A stretch of DNA of 64,000 bases from Verrucomicrobiales bacterium (GTDB lineage Bacteria > Verrucomicrobiota > Verrucomicrobiia > Limisphaerales > UBA11320): the NCBI GenBank assembly GCA_016793885.1, contig JAEUHE010000001.1, positions 1 through 64,000 of the forward strand, given 5' to 3'. Both the position numbers and the translations under genes were made by a program. Every line of letters starts with the position of its first letter. Position 1 is the stretch's first letter. Below the pieces are notes generated by a model. That model saw only the letters and a program-made list of their open reading frames with translations, was not told the DNA's origin and searched no databases. Positions 23,493 through 33,059 of the stretch are shown one piece after another.

Positions 23493-26400
23493 TTAGGGCT
23501 GCGCGGGAGTCGTGAGCCGGTAATAGCGTTCACCTGATGACACGGGGTCCGGATCGGTCAGCGTCAATGCCCGATCGGCGGCCGCGGCCGGCACGTCCAG
23601 GACCTTCTCCCAGCCGCCTCCGGCGAGCGACGTCTTGCGGTAGACTGAGTAGGATCGGTCCGCGACCGCCTGGAAACGGATCCGCACTTGGGAACCGTCA
23701 GTGCTCAGCTCCACACTCTCCAGACGCAATCGGCTGGTTGCTTCCCTTGGATGGGTGCCCGCGATGAACTCCGACTGGTTCGTGAGGCCGTCGCCATCGG
23801 CATCCAAACCAGCGTCACCAGGATTCGCTCGGTCGAAACCATAGAAGTCCTCATAAGCGTCCGGCATCCCATCGGCATCACTGTCGGCGGAAACAAGATC
23901 CGAGGGACGGCCGGCGGTGTGCGTGGTGGTATACCAGTTGGCCGGATCGTTGCCATAGGCCGCGGGGCTTCGGCGCTGCAGCGATGCGCCCCCTCCGTCC
24001 GCATTGGTGGGCCAGGGAGAGCTCTGGGAATACCTAACCTTGTCGATCAGGATCCGGGGCACGTTCCCCTGGTTGATATCCGGCGGAAGCACGGGCTCGT
24101 CTGGAGCCACCAGTTCCACGCTGTCGCTCGAGTTGTCTAGCTTGCCCTCGTAAGGGCCGAAGATCGGAACCGTCGTGGGTGGGGAATACTTGGCCCGAAA
24201 CGAGGCCAGCGCCGCGGCATTCGTGGCGGGGTCAAACCCGACGAGCAAGGCGAAGCCCCGAGCAGGGATCGTGGTGCCGGTTGGGAACTCGTAGCTCACG
24301 GCATCGCGCAATCTCCACGTGTTGGTGGGATAGGCTGGGTCAAAGAGACTTACCGGCGTAGCGCCTGGGTTCTGAAGCTCGATGAACTCGCTGAGGGTGT
24401 CGTCGAGACGGTTGGTGCCGACCACCAGGTCGGGCGGATGATACATCACCTCGGTGATGAGAATCGGACCGATCCTTGGTCCTGAGTTCGCCGCGCCCAG
24501 AGTGGTGATCCTTTGGGAGGGGAACTCTTCCCGGTCGGTGCTGGTGACATGCCGGCCAAAACTAACCCCGTTGAAGGACGCACCAAAATCGAATCCGTGC
24601 GAGTATGGGAGGATCACCCCGGCGTCATCGGCGGCAAACAGCCAGATCTGATCGCCGAGCGCGCTCAGGCGGAAGCCCCGGTCTCCTGCGGCCGCCGCGT
24701 TGAAATCTGATTCATCGAAGACGGCGTAGCCAAGCGGTTGAAGAGTCCGCCCGGCGGGTATCTGAAACTTCCGTGGATCGTTGCGGTCATCGCTGAGATA
24801 CCATCGTCCGATGGACACCGATCCAGCGGTCGGATTGTAGAGTTCGATGGCGTCCAGCTGCGGTAGATCCGTATGGGTGAGGGCCTCGTTGATCAGCACG
24901 GTGGGTATCGCTGGCGGCTCGCCATCGACGGAGCCAGGTGAACCTTGGATGGCTGCGCTCGGACGCCAGGAGGCAGCGCTGTCCCAGGCGTTCTCCAAGG
25001 TGGTTTCCGAACGAATCACCAGAGAGTAACCCAGCCCATCGGTGACGGGGTGCCAGCCATCCTGGTAGTTGAACTCGAACAGCTCCTGATTCAGCGCATT
25101 CTCAAGTCGCAGGGTCTCTCCGGAATCATCGAGCGAATCACGGAAGATTCCAGCAGGCTTAAGGGCGGTTCCGTATCGCGCGGTGAACGCCTCCGTATCG
25201 GCCGCGAGCACCAGCGTCGACCCGGCTGGGAGGAGAATGATCGAGCTCGTGCTGAAGTTGAAATCGATCCCCTTGGTGAATCGTGCGCCATGCAGATCGA
25301 CGGTCTGGGCGGAGATGTTCTTCAGTTCCAGAAACTCGAAACTGGAGGCTGTCCAGCTGCCATTTTGGATGAGCTCGGCAGCCGACGGAGCGAGCGGGTG
25401 GTAATGGATCTCCGTGAGGGCCAGATCACCTGGACGGACAATCCGGAAGGTGGTGTAGCGCGCACTGGTCAGGCCGGACCAAGAACTGCTGATCTGCGGG
25501 TTTCCCGAGCCGGTCAGGTTCCGATGGGCCGCGTTGAAGCATCGTGCTCGTATATCCAGCACTCCATTAATGGTGAGCGGAGCGCTGTACACCAGGGCGG
25601 CTGGTGAGACTCCTCCTCCGGGGAGGCGCGGGTCGGTTCCATTGGTCGTGTAATAGACGCGTGCCCCGGAAGGTCCCGTGAGGGTGAGGGATGTTCCTGG
25701 AAGCGCCTCGCCCGCGAGTCGCCCGAGCGTTGGTCTGGCCAGTAGGTTGGTGTCGATGAAGTTCAGTCGGCGGCTCAACCAGTTTTTGAGAAAGGCGATT
25801 TCGCCGGCTTGATTTCCACCGCGCTTGCCCTGCTGCCAGCGCGCGAGATCGCGCACGGAGGCCTCTACGACCTTTGCGTTCAGGGTGTCGATGATGCGGT
25901 TGAGATTGGTGACGCTGAGGGTATTCGGGCGCAGCTCCTGCCAGCGATCGATCCAGCGCTGCCAGAAGTCGGGGTCCTGAAATAATCGCCCCCACCAGGC
26001 CTGGGTGGCGAAGCCGAAGAAGTCGGTGCCGCCGCCGGAACTCCAAATGCGCGGGTCACTGTCGCGTCCGTCCGTGGAACCGATGGCCCGGTCGAAATCC
26101 CACACCGGCCCGGCTACCAAAAGTCCGCCGCGGTCCTTGTGCATGAATGTGCTGAGCCGGAGTGCATCGACATTGAAGGTCATCACGTTGATGAGGTGAT
26201 GATCGATCCAAGCGGGAACGTCGATGTAGGCGGCATAGCCCGTGAGGGGGTTGGTGTAGCTGGCGCTGTTCAGGGCGGACGCAAAGCGGTTGAGGTACTG
26301 CGTCAGGTAGTCGCGCTGGGGAGCGCGTTGGGGCGTGCGCAACTCGACTTCCTTGGGCTCAAAGTAGGCCGCTTGCTGGCCTCCCGCATTGAATCCCGCA

Positions 26401-28895
26401 TCGCCTGGGTCAGTGCGATCGACCTTGAAGATATAGCCGCCCGTCAGCGCAGGAAGCTGGTTGTCCACGGCATCGAGCCGGGCGATGTTTACCCGCTTGT
26501 CGCTGCGTTTCACTTTTTCAAGGATGTTGTATACGCCGACGTAGTGACTGGAGTCCAGGGAGCCGGTGCCGGTGTTGACGTAGACCTCCGCGAATCGATA
26601 GCGCGGAGCGTAACGTCCCATCTGGTCGCTCACCTCGAAGGCTAGCGGGTTGTGGATGAGCGAAGGATCGAAGAAGAACGGGGCGTGGAAGACGAAATCC
26701 GACTCAGGGGGTAACCCGAGCAGCTCGATATCTTTGTCCGCGTTGAGCTCGTCCCAGGCCTCCACGTTGTAGTTGGCCTTCGCGTTGCCGAGGGTGCTGG
26801 AGCCTCGTTTATCCATGGCGATCCGTGTCGTGAGCACGGGCAGATTGGTCAGGGACGTGCGCCCGTTGGCTCCCGGTTCAAAAACGGCCATGAACGCCGG
26901 CAGGTCTCCGTCGTTGGGAACCGCTGACCCAAATGTGTCGATCACCACGATGGGGATATCGGAGCTGGCGGTGGCGGCCGTGGAGGCGATCGGCAAATAG
27001 AACTCCGACCTGGCCGGACTTGGGATTTTCCCGGGGGCGAAGGCCCGGGCTCGGACGCGCCGTTTGGTGCTCACCGAGATCGGGTCGGTGTATCTCACCG
27101 AGTTGGTGGTGGGCAGGGTGCCATCGATCGTGTAATGAATTCGCGCCAGCGGATCGCTGGTGCTGAGGCTGAGCAAAAACGGGGTTCTGAAGGTGCCCCC
27201 GGGATGGGAGAAAATCACATCGGCGGTGAAACCGTCGCCGCGCACGGAATTGCGTGCTCCCGGTGTGGGGGTGGCGAAGAGCACCGGATCTAGCCGCGTC
27301 GTGGGATCCAGCCCATAGCTGATATCCTCGCGCTGCGCCGGATACTGAGGCCGGAACTGGGTGGCAATCGTGACTCGATCCGGATGCACCAAAGCCAGGT
27401 ACTCTCCGTTCCGCTCGAGCTTGAAATTGGTGTGAAGGGGGGCGGTCGGGTTGACCCGATCCTTCTCATCGGCGTAGACCACCAGGTAGGAGTTTGCATT
27501 GAGAGTGAGGTGCGGAAACTTCCATTTGGCCAAATTTTCCGGGTCGTCGGTCAGGGCAAAGCCAAAGAGATCCACGGGGGTGGTGCCTGCGTTATAAATC
27601 TCAATCCAGTCGGAGGCGTCCCCGTCCTCATCTCGAAGCCCCTTCGCGTTTACCGCGAGAAACTCGTTGAGCACGATATCCGACAGCGCGGCTGTCGAGT
27701 CCAGGGTGTAACTCCAGGAACCACCCGAGAACTCATTGGGCGTGGCTGCCAGATCCCGGATTCCATGAGTATCCTTCCAGCGGACTTGGACGGAGCCATC
27801 CGGGAACCCCGGGAGGGCGAAGAGGTAGTCGGTTGGGGACAGAGCGGTGAGCTGCGATGCGGGCAGGCCATTGACGAGCAAATCCCCGGCATCGACCCCG
27901 GAGACCGGTTCATCGAACTGAATTTCGATGCTGGTGAGCCTTCGGATCAGTGTGCCGGGAATGGGCAGCACGGCATCGGTGCGCGGAGGGGTGATATCCT
28001 GGATCTGGTAGGCCCAGGTAGAACCGGTCGCGGTAGCGATAAATGCGTTAGGGGGCTGAGCGAGGTCGGTAATCCCGTGAGCCGCGGCCCAAGTCACGTT
28101 GACGGTGCCGGACTTTCTCGCCGTGAAGGAGAAGGTGTAGGTGTTGTCTCCGCCGGTGACGGCGGATGCTGGTGAGCCGTTGATCAAGAGGTCTTCCGCT
28201 TGGACACCGAAGACGGGCTCAGTGAAGACGACGGTGATCTCGCCCAATCCGGAGACCGTGCCTGGCGGTGGAGATTTGGACGAGACAGCGGGTGCGATCA
28301 CGTCGGCCACTGCGGTGCGCAGCGCGGCGCTGAACTGGAAGTCACTGCTGTCGTTCAACGAGGCGTTGAAGGCGAGCACTGTCATTAGATTGGTTCCTTC
28401 GCGCAGGTAACTCGAAGGGGAGGGGACGGTGAATGAGCGTCGGAAAGGTAGCGTGCCCTCGTTGACCGCGCTGCTGGCGGTTCTATTAAATGTCAGGTCG
28501 CCATCCGGCACATTCTCACGGGTGAGCAGAGTGCCGTTGATCCAGATCAGGCAACCGTCATCGACGTAGACATCGAGATCGAGTTGGCTGATCCCTGCCG
28601 CTCCCTGCACCTGGAAGAGGCGGCGCAAGAACACGGAGGTGTACAGCCCGCGCATATCCGACAGCTCGGTTCCGGACAGGGGATCTCCATAGAACAGGGG
28701 GGCCGGCCCCTGGGCCCAGGCGGAATCGTTAAAGTCGAGTCGATGCCACGCTTCTCGGGGCGTGGATGCCTCGGCTGTTCCCTTGAAATACTTCCAAGCG
28801 GCGTTGGTGCTGAACAGCGTCGCTCCCTCCGCGGGGAGGAGGCACATCAACGAACACGACACCCACTTCACCAGGCTAACCAGAATACGTCTCAT
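23493..28895 (-). CDS. Giant exported CotH-kinase/lamin-tail protein
   Basis: 1800 residues with a signal peptide ending near residue 25. Order seen: a galactose-binding-like domain (about 30-190, WYxxR-type AWHRLDFNDSAWAQG); two SbsA-like Ig domains (about 195-400, PPPGTVSGLGEITVVFTEPV and GTLIRRLTSIEIQFDEPV); a lamin-tail domain (SDIVLNEFLAVNA); a chitobiase/hexosaminidase C-terminal-like domain (HYTIDGTLPTTNS); a CotH kinase region with VWDFDRAIGSTDGRDSD; a second such domain (VYYTTNGTDP); three more lamin-tail domains (DLALTEIHYHPL, PTVLINEAL, PILITEVMYHPP); an Asp-rich calcium-binding-like stretch (DSDADGMPDAYE, DADGDGLTNQSE); and a terminal module ending RYYRLTTP. CotH kinases phosphorylate proteins, but the target here is unknown. 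Confidence 0.85.
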   Translation of the reverse strand: MRRILVSLVKWVSCSLMCLLPAEGATLFSTNAAWKYFKGTAEASTPREAWHRLDFNDSAWAQGPAPLFYGDPLSGTELSDMRGLYTSVFLRRLFQVQGAAGISQLDLDVYVDDGCLIWINGTLLTRENVPDGDLTFNRTASSAVNEGTLPFRRSFTVPSPSSYLREGTNLMTVLAFNASLNDSSDFQFSAALRTAVADVIAPAVSSKSPPPGTVSGLGEITVVFTEPVFGVQAEDLLINGSPASAVTGGDNTYTFSFTARKSGTVNVTWAAAHGITDLAQPPNAFIATATGSTWAYQIQDITPPRTDAVLPIPGTLIRRLTSIEIQFDEPVSGVDAGDLLVNGLPASQLTALSPTDYLFALPGFPDGSVQVRWKDTHGIRDLAATPNEFSGGSWSYTLDSTAALSDIVLNEFLAVNAKGLRDEDGDASDWIEIYNAGTTPVDLFGFALTDDPENLAKWKFPHLTLNANSYLVVYADEKDRVNPTAPLHTNFKLERNGEYLALVHPDRVTIATQFRPQYPAQREDISYGLDPTTRLDPVLFATPTPGARNSVRGDGFTADVIFSHPGGTFRTPFLLSLSTSDPLARIHYTIDGTLPTTNSVRYTDPISVSTKRRVRARAFAPGKIPSPARSEFYLPIASTAATASSDIPIVVIDTFGSAVPNDGDLPAFMAVFEPGANGRTSLTNLPVLTTRIAMDKRGSSTLGNAKANYNVEAWDELNADKDIELLGLPPESDFVFHAPFFFDPSLIHNPLAFEVSDQMGRYAPRYRFAEVYVNTGTGSLDSSHYVGVYNILEKVKRSDKRVNIARLDAVDNQLPALTGGYIFKVDRTDPGDAGFNAGGQQAAYFEPKEVELRTPQRAPQRDYLTQYLNRFASALNSASYTNPLTGYAAYIDVPAWIDHHLINVMTFNVDALRLSTFMHKDRGGLLVAGPVWDFDRAIGSTDGRDSDPRIWSSGGGTDFFGFATQAWWGRLFQDPDFWQRWIDRWQELRPNTLSVTNLNRIIDTLNAKVVEASVRDLARWQQGKRGGNQAGEIAFLKNWLSRRLNFIDTNLLARPTLGRLAGEALPGTSLTLTGPSGARVYYTTNGTDPRLPGGGVSPAALVYSAPLTINGVLDIRARCFNAAHRNLTGSGNPQISSSWSGLTSARYTTFRIVRPGDLALTEIHYHPLAPSAAELIQNGSWTASSFEFLELKNISAQTVDLHGARFTKGIDFNFSTSSIILLPAGSTLVLAADTEAFTARYGTALKPAGIFRDSLDDSGETLRLENALNQELFEFNYQDGWHPVTDGLGYSLVIRSETTLENAWDSAASWRPSAAIQGSPGSVDGEPPAIPTVLINEALTHTDLPQLDAIELYNPTAGSVSIGRWYLSDDRNDPRKFQIPAGRTLQPLGYAVFDESDFNAAAAGDRGFRLSALGDQIWLFAADDAGVILPYSHGFDFGASFNGVSFGRHVTSTDREEFPSQRITTLGAANSGPRIGPILITEVMYHPPDLVVGTNRLDDTLSEFIELQNPGATPVSLFDPAYPTNTWRLRDAVSYEFPTGTTIPARGFALLVGFDPATNAAALASFRAKYSPPTTVPIFGPYEGKLDNSSDSVELVAPDEPVLPPDINQGNVPRILIDKVRYSQSSPWPTNADGGGASLQRRSPAAYGNDPANWYTTTHTAGRPSDLVSADSDADGMPDAYEDFYGFDRANPGDAGLDADGDGLTNQSEFIAGTHPREATSRLRLESVELSTDGSQVRIRFQAVADRSYSVYRKTSLAGGGWEKVLDVPAAAADRALTLTDPDPVSSGERYYRLTTPAQP

Positions 28896-29000
28896 TTCAG
28901 TTGAATCACGGCACGCGCGCCAGAGAACTACAGGTGCTCAGGGCGTGTGACAGAGTAGTCATACCACATCTATCGAAGAATGACCATCTTTAGGTTCGGC

Positions 29001-29045
29001 CTAGCAGGCTGGCGGACTTGCCCCTAACGGACGCAAGTCCGGCTG
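29001..29045. repeat. CTAGCAGGCT-type repeat end with hairpin
   Basis: CTAGCAGGCTGGCGGACTTG at 29001 resembles the ends at 349 and 46991. CGGACTTG (29013-29020) pairs with CAAGTCCG (29034-29041). It lies just beyond the stop of the SMP-30-like gene (29066), on its downstream side, and may serve as a transcript end. Confidence 0.5.
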
Positions 29046-29065
29046 TGCACCCCCATGGTGCTTTG

Positions 29066-30148
29066 TTAGCTCTTCGGAACCGTCGCGACAGGCTGCTGCT
29101 CGGAAGCGCTGCGTTTCGGCTGCGTTTTGGCGGGACGGTGCCAACGTCCACCCTGCACCCGCATTTCGAGACAGTAGAGCTTTTGTTCGGAGGCGACGAA
29201 CAGGATATTGCCGTCCGGACCGCCGAAAGCGACCGCCGAGCAGAACCCGGGAATCTCGATCAGCCCCAAAGGTTCTCCTGCGGAGTTTACCACCCAAACA
29301 CCTCCGCGACCCGTGAGGTACAGGTTTCCATCGGCATCAAGGGCCATGCCGTTGGGCGGGGTGCGATCTTCGGTGGGGGGATTGAAGAAAACCGATCCTG
29401 GCCCGGTGACGCCGTTGGCCATGATGGGATAGCTCCGCCACAGCCGATCGTGACTATCCGAAACGTAGAGAGTTGTTGCGTCCAGGGACAGCGCCAACCC
29501 GTTGGGCAGCGGCATCTCCGTGATGAGTTGGAGAAGTTCTCCTTTGGGCCGCATCAGGTAGACGGCGCTCCGAGCGTGGCGGAGAAAATCAGGATCCGTG
29601 AAGTAAATGTCACCGTTGGGTGCCTCGCACAGATCGTTGGGTTGGTTGAGCGTGGGTTCCTCCAGAATCACCTCGAGGCTGCGAGGCCCGCGTTTTCCCA
29701 CGGAGTGCTTCACGATGCGATGACCCGAGATCTGGGCTCCGAGCAGGTGTCCCCGCCGACCGAACACAATGCCGGACAATCCCTGAGCGTGCTCCAGCCA
29801 GAGCGCAGGCGGACCCGTCACGCCGAGTCGCAGGACTTGGCTAACATCGAGTTCATCGTCCACGACTGCTAGGTAAAGCTGCTGGTCTTTGAGATTCCAG
29901 GCGAGCCCTTGAACCGAGTTGGTGAGCACATGCCTGACGGTGAGCTTTGCAGCGGGGGCCACCGTGAGCGGACGGGAGGACATCCGGCCATCGTCCCGCG
30001 GGGTTTGAGCTTCTAGCGGCCTTCCGAGCAGCGCCAGCGCCAGCGCAAGAAGGACCCCCAGTCTGTCGGGCTGGAGTGCTTGCCGTTGAAGCGTCGGCCA
30101 GCCTCTGCGCGGGCCGGGGTCTATGGACTCTGGGGCTTTAAACATCAT
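29066..30148 (-). CDS. SMP-30/gluconolactonase-family exported protein
   Basis: A 360-residue six-bladed-propeller-type protein. After an N-terminal hydrophobic segment (RLGVLLALALALLGRPLEAQ, cleavage near residue 48) come the family landmarks: NQPNDLCEAPNGDIYFTDPD (Asn and Asp metal ligands), PNGLALSLDATTLYVSDS (second Asp site) and PNGMALDADGNLYLTGRGGVWV. These correspond to the divalent-metal-coordinating Glu/Asn/Asp set of SMP-30/gluconolactonases, which open sugar lactones. A tail of about 30 basic residues after the propeller is unusual. Neighbours are the CotH giant downstream and the signalling locus upstream, neither an obvious partner. The family is fairly sure, the lactone substrate unknown. 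Confidence 0.8.
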   Translation of the reverse strand: MMFKAPESIDPGPRRGWPTLQRQALQPDRLGVLLALALALLGRPLEAQTPRDDGRMSSRPLTVAPAAKLTVRHVLTNSVQGLAWNLKDQQLYLAVVDDELDVSQVLRLGVTGPPALWLEHAQGLSGIVFGRRGHLLGAQISGHRIVKHSVGKRGPRSLEVILEEPTLNQPNDLCEAPNGDIYFTDPDFLRHARSAVYLMRPKGELLQLITEMPLPNGLALSLDATTLYVSDSHDRLWRSYPIMANGVTGPGSVFFNPPTEDRTPPNGMALDADGNLYLTGRGGVWVVNSAGEPLGLIEIPGFCSAVAFGGPDGNILFVASEQKLYCLEMRVQGGRWHRPAKTQPKRSASEQQPVATVPKS

Positions 30149-30450
30149 TCCTCAGGGAAACCAGCGGACGCTGTCCCCTTCCTTAATCGGCACTCGCTTG
30201 AAGTCCCCAAGGAGGCAAACGGGGAAGGAGAGGGGAGGGCGGGGGGGAGGAACCCGGCTAGCTATGGCTCTGGCAGCGAGTTCTTGTTGTGGCAGGTCTC
30301 TGCCCTCGATCTCAGAACGGGGTTGCGGCCACGCATGACAGGTGGACCCGAGTACTGCCGTTCAAGGAGTTGTAAATCAGGACGATATCATTGTTAAGGG
30401 TGGGCGAGATGAACTCCGCCTGTGGTCCTAACTTCGGTTAACTTTAGATC
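30149..30450. other. Divergent spacer between SMP-30-like gene and kinase
   Basis: A 302-base divergent intergenic region that should carry promoters for both flanking genes. It includes a G-rich run (GGAGAGGGGAGGGCGGGGGG near 30230) and, near 30393, GTTAAGGGTGGGCGAGAT, the leader motif of the hairpin elements. No gene is seen. Confidence 0.45.
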
Positions 30451-32562
30451 ATGTCCATTCGTCAACGAATTCTGTGTGCGCTCGGCTCCTTGCTCCTCGT
30501 GGGCAGCCTGGTGAGTTGGCTGGCGGTACGCATGATCCAAGACATGGAGTCCAGCATCTCCTTTCTGAGCAGCAACAGCGCTGTGCAGGCTGGGACCGCC
30601 GCGAAAATGGTAACGACGCTGGCTCGATTGGAGAATCAGTTAGGCGCCATGCTCTCGACCAGCAAGCGATTGGGGGAGGGGGATGAGCAGGGACACAGCT
30701 ATCTGGATCAGCAGTGGGCAGGGGCACTGACTGAATATCAGAGTTTGCAGACCTACCTGTCCAATTGTGCAACGGCCGCCCGAGCAACTTCGTCTTCGGT
30801 AGGGCGGGGGGAGAGCTTCGGAGGCATGCGCGATGCCGGCACAGTCGAATCGCCCAGACATCTGGGAGAGCTCGACCGGCAGCTGGCCAACTTTCGTCCA
30901 CATTTGGAGACCTTCTACACCAAGGTAAAGGGTTCGCCCTCTGAAGCCAGGATTTACCTGGAGGGAGAGCTGGATTTGGTTTTGGCTGAGCTGAGTCGCT
31001 CGTTTAACCTATATTTGTCTCAAGCGGAGGGTGATCTTGCTGTGGCCGCGATCGAGGCCCGCGCCCAGGCCGGTCGGACGGTGACCAGTATCATCCTGCT
31101 CTGGTGTCTCGCGGCCAGCTGTGTCGCTGGGCTCACTTGGTGGAGTGTTCGATCGCTGGTAGCAAGGCTCGCCGTCATCCGTGAGGCAGTTGCATCTCTC
31201 GGACAGGGGGGGCTCGGGATTCGCTTGCCCACGGGTGAGAAGGACGAGCTGGGAGAGATCGCCGACGCCTTTAACCGCATGTGCGAGGATCTTCATCGGA
31301 CCACCCTGTCCAGGGACTACGTTGAGGCCATTCTGCAAAACACCCCGCTTCCTCTGATTGTTGTTTCGCCTAGTGGCTTCATTCGCTCGGCGAACCGGGC
31401 CTGTGAGCGGCTCCTGAACATCGGTCCCAACGAGCTGGACAGTCTGGCTTGGACTGCGTTGTTTCCGTCGGGAGGAAGCCTGCCTTTGGCAGCCGTGTTG
31501 AGCAAGGATGTCGTGCTTCGAGCCCATGGCAACGTGCTGATCCCGGTTTCCCTGTCCATGTCGGCTGTGCGCGATGAGGATGATCAGCCTGTGGACTGGA
31601 TCTGCCTGGCTGAGGACCTGCGGGAGCGGAAGAAGACCGACGAAGCGATGCGGGAGTTGCAAGCAAGCCTGGTGGAATCCTCGCGCAAAGCCGGGATGTC
31701 GGAGATTGCGACGGGAGTGCTTCACAATATCGGGAACGTGCTTAACAGCGTTAATGTGTCGGCAAACCTCCTCCTGGACCAACTGAGGGCCTCACGAGCA
31801 TCGAGCTTCACGAAGGCTGCCGAACTTCTGCGGTCGAACCTGGATCAGATCGGTCACTTCATCACCCACGACCCCAAGGGCCAAAAGCTGCCCAAGTTTC
31901 TTATCGGGCTGTCGGAGCAACTCAACCGCGAACAAAAGGCCTGGTCGGATGAGCTGGACCAGCTGCTACGCAACATCGAACACATCAAGCAAGTGGTCGC
32001 GGTTCAGCAGTCGTATGCCAAACTGTCCGGGGTGATGGAGCGGCTTTCGGTCGAGACCTTGCTGGAAGATGCGTTGAGGCTGTCATCCGCGTCGCTGGCG
32101 CGCCATCAAATCGAGGTGGTTCGGGCATACGACCCCGTCCCGGAGGTCTTCCTGGATCGGCACAAAACCCTCCAGATCATCATCAATCTTGTGAACAACG
32201 CCAAGCAGGCGCTGCTGAAGCGGCCGTTGGACCGTCGTTTAACCCTGCGCATCCAAAAGAGCCTCGATGGCACGAAGCTCAGGATACAAGTTGCGGATAA
32301 CGGTGAGGGTATCGAAGCGCAGAACCAGCTGAGAATTTTTCAGCATGGGTTCACTACGAAATCCACGGGGCATGGATTCGGGCTTCACAGCGGGGCGAAT
32401 AGCGCGAAGGAGATGGGGGGGGCGCTGTCCGTCTCCAGCCTGGGCATCGATTGCGGAGCGGAGTTTACCCTGGAGCTTCCCCTGAACGTCACTCAGTCCG
32501 GTGGTGGGACTCACGCGCAGGACGACTCCCCGCCTGAACATGCACGCGAGACGGCAGCCTAG
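30451..32562 (+). CDS. Membrane histidine kinase, HAMP-PAS, unorthodox H-box
   Basis: 703 residues. TM1 about 8-28, a periplasmic helical domain to about 208, TM2 about 211-230, HAMP 232-282 (GEKDELGEIADAFNRM), PAS about 290-390 (LPLIVVSPSGFIRSANRAC), then a kinase core. The phospho-site region is ATGVLHNIGNVLNSVNVSAN with His425, where the usual Glu/Pro-following pattern is replaced by Asn-Ile-Gly; the same motif occurs in the kinase at 34447-36501. The ATPase part has INLVNNAKQAL, VADNGEGI and STGHGFGLHSGA. It converges on a receiver gene with a 4-base overlap of the stops. A phosphorelay with the neighbouring receivers is likely; its signal is unknown. Confidence 0.85.
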   Translation: MSIRQRILCALGSLLLVGSLVSWLAVRMIQDMESSISFLSSNSAVQAGTAAKMVTTLARLENQLGAMLSTSKRLGEGDEQGHSYLDQQWAGALTEYQSLQTYLSNCATAARATSSSVGRGESFGGMRDAGTVESPRHLGELDRQLANFRPHLETFYTKVKGSPSEARIYLEGELDLVLAELSRSFNLYLSQAEGDLAVAAIEARAQAGRTVTSIILLWCLAASCVAGLTWWSVRSLVARLAVIREAVASLGQGGLGIRLPTGEKDELGEIADAFNRMCEDLHRTTLSRDYVEAILQNTPLPLIVVSPSGFIRSANRACERLLNIGPNELDSLAWTALFPSGGSLPLAAVLSKDVVLRAHGNVLIPVSLSMSAVRDEDDQPVDWICLAEDLRERKKTDEAMRELQASLVESSRKAGMSEIATGVLHNIGNVLNSVNVSANLLLDQLRASRASSFTKAAELLRSNLDQIGHFITHDPKGQKLPKFLIGLSEQLNREQKAWSDELDQLLRNIEHIKQVVAVQQSYAKLSGVMERLSVETLLEDALRLSSASLARHQIEVVRAYDPVPEVFLDRHKTLQIIINLVNNAKQALLKRPLDRRLTLRIQKSLDGTKLRIQVADNGEGIEAQNQLRIFQHGFTTKSTGHGFGLHSGANSAKEMGGALSVSSLGIDCGAEFTLELPLNVTQSGGGTHAQDDSPPEHARETAA

Positions 32563-33059
32563 GCTGCCGCACGAGCCAGTTCCCAGCGGCGAGTCAGGGC
32601 GTGAACAATTTGGAGCAGCTCAATGTTGTCGAAAGGCTTCTTGAGGATCAGTAAATTCTCCGGGTGAGCTAGTTTGGACACGATCTCCTCCCACGTGTAG
32701 TCGGAGTAGGCTGTGCAGAGAACCACCTGCAGTGTAGGATCCTTCTCCCAAAGGCGCTGAATCGTTTGAATGCCGTCCCAACCGGGAGGCATTCGCATGT
32801 CGACAATGGCCAAGGCGAACGGTTGGTTGCTCGCTGCCGCTTGCTCAAGCTTCAACAAACCTTCTGCACCCTGCGTAGCCGATTCAGTGTCAACTTGAAG
32901 CGGCGCTTGGTGCTTGGTAGTGGTTTCGAACAGCTCGGACTCCAGATCCTCCAAGGCTTGATCACTGGTCCTCTGAGCGCGGAGGATCTTCCGGATATCT
33001 TCGTGGATCGACAAGGTGTCGTCGATAATGAGAACGCGATGTCGCAGGGAGGTGTTCAT
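32559..33059 (-). CDS. Stand-alone receiver protein with extended insert
   Basis: A 166-residue receiver with no output domain. The acidic pair is in LIIDDTLSIHEDIRKIL, the phosphoacceptor is Asp87 in IVDMRMPPGWDG, the switch residue in CTAYSD and the Lys in LILKKPFD (140-141). Between helix 1 and strand 2 it has about 35 extra residues with LEDLESELFE, also present in the hybrid encoded just upstream; this insert is not in ordinary CheY-like proteins. Its start overlaps the hybrid stop by 4 bases. With no DNA-binding part it may act as a phosphate sink, a relay step or through protein contacts. Confidence 0.85.
   Translation of the reverse strand: MNTSLRHRVLIIDDTLSIHEDIRKILRAQRTSDQALEDLESELFETTTKHQAPLQVDTESATQGAEGLLKLEQAAASNQPFALAIVDMRMPPGWDGIQTIQRLWEKDPTLQVVLCTAYSDYTWEEIVSKLAHPENLLILKKPFDNIELLQIVHALTRRWELARAAA

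Noticed and set aside
23493-28895. Spore coat function from the CotH name
   Set aside because: The domain is widespread outside spore formers, and nothing else here suggests sporulation.
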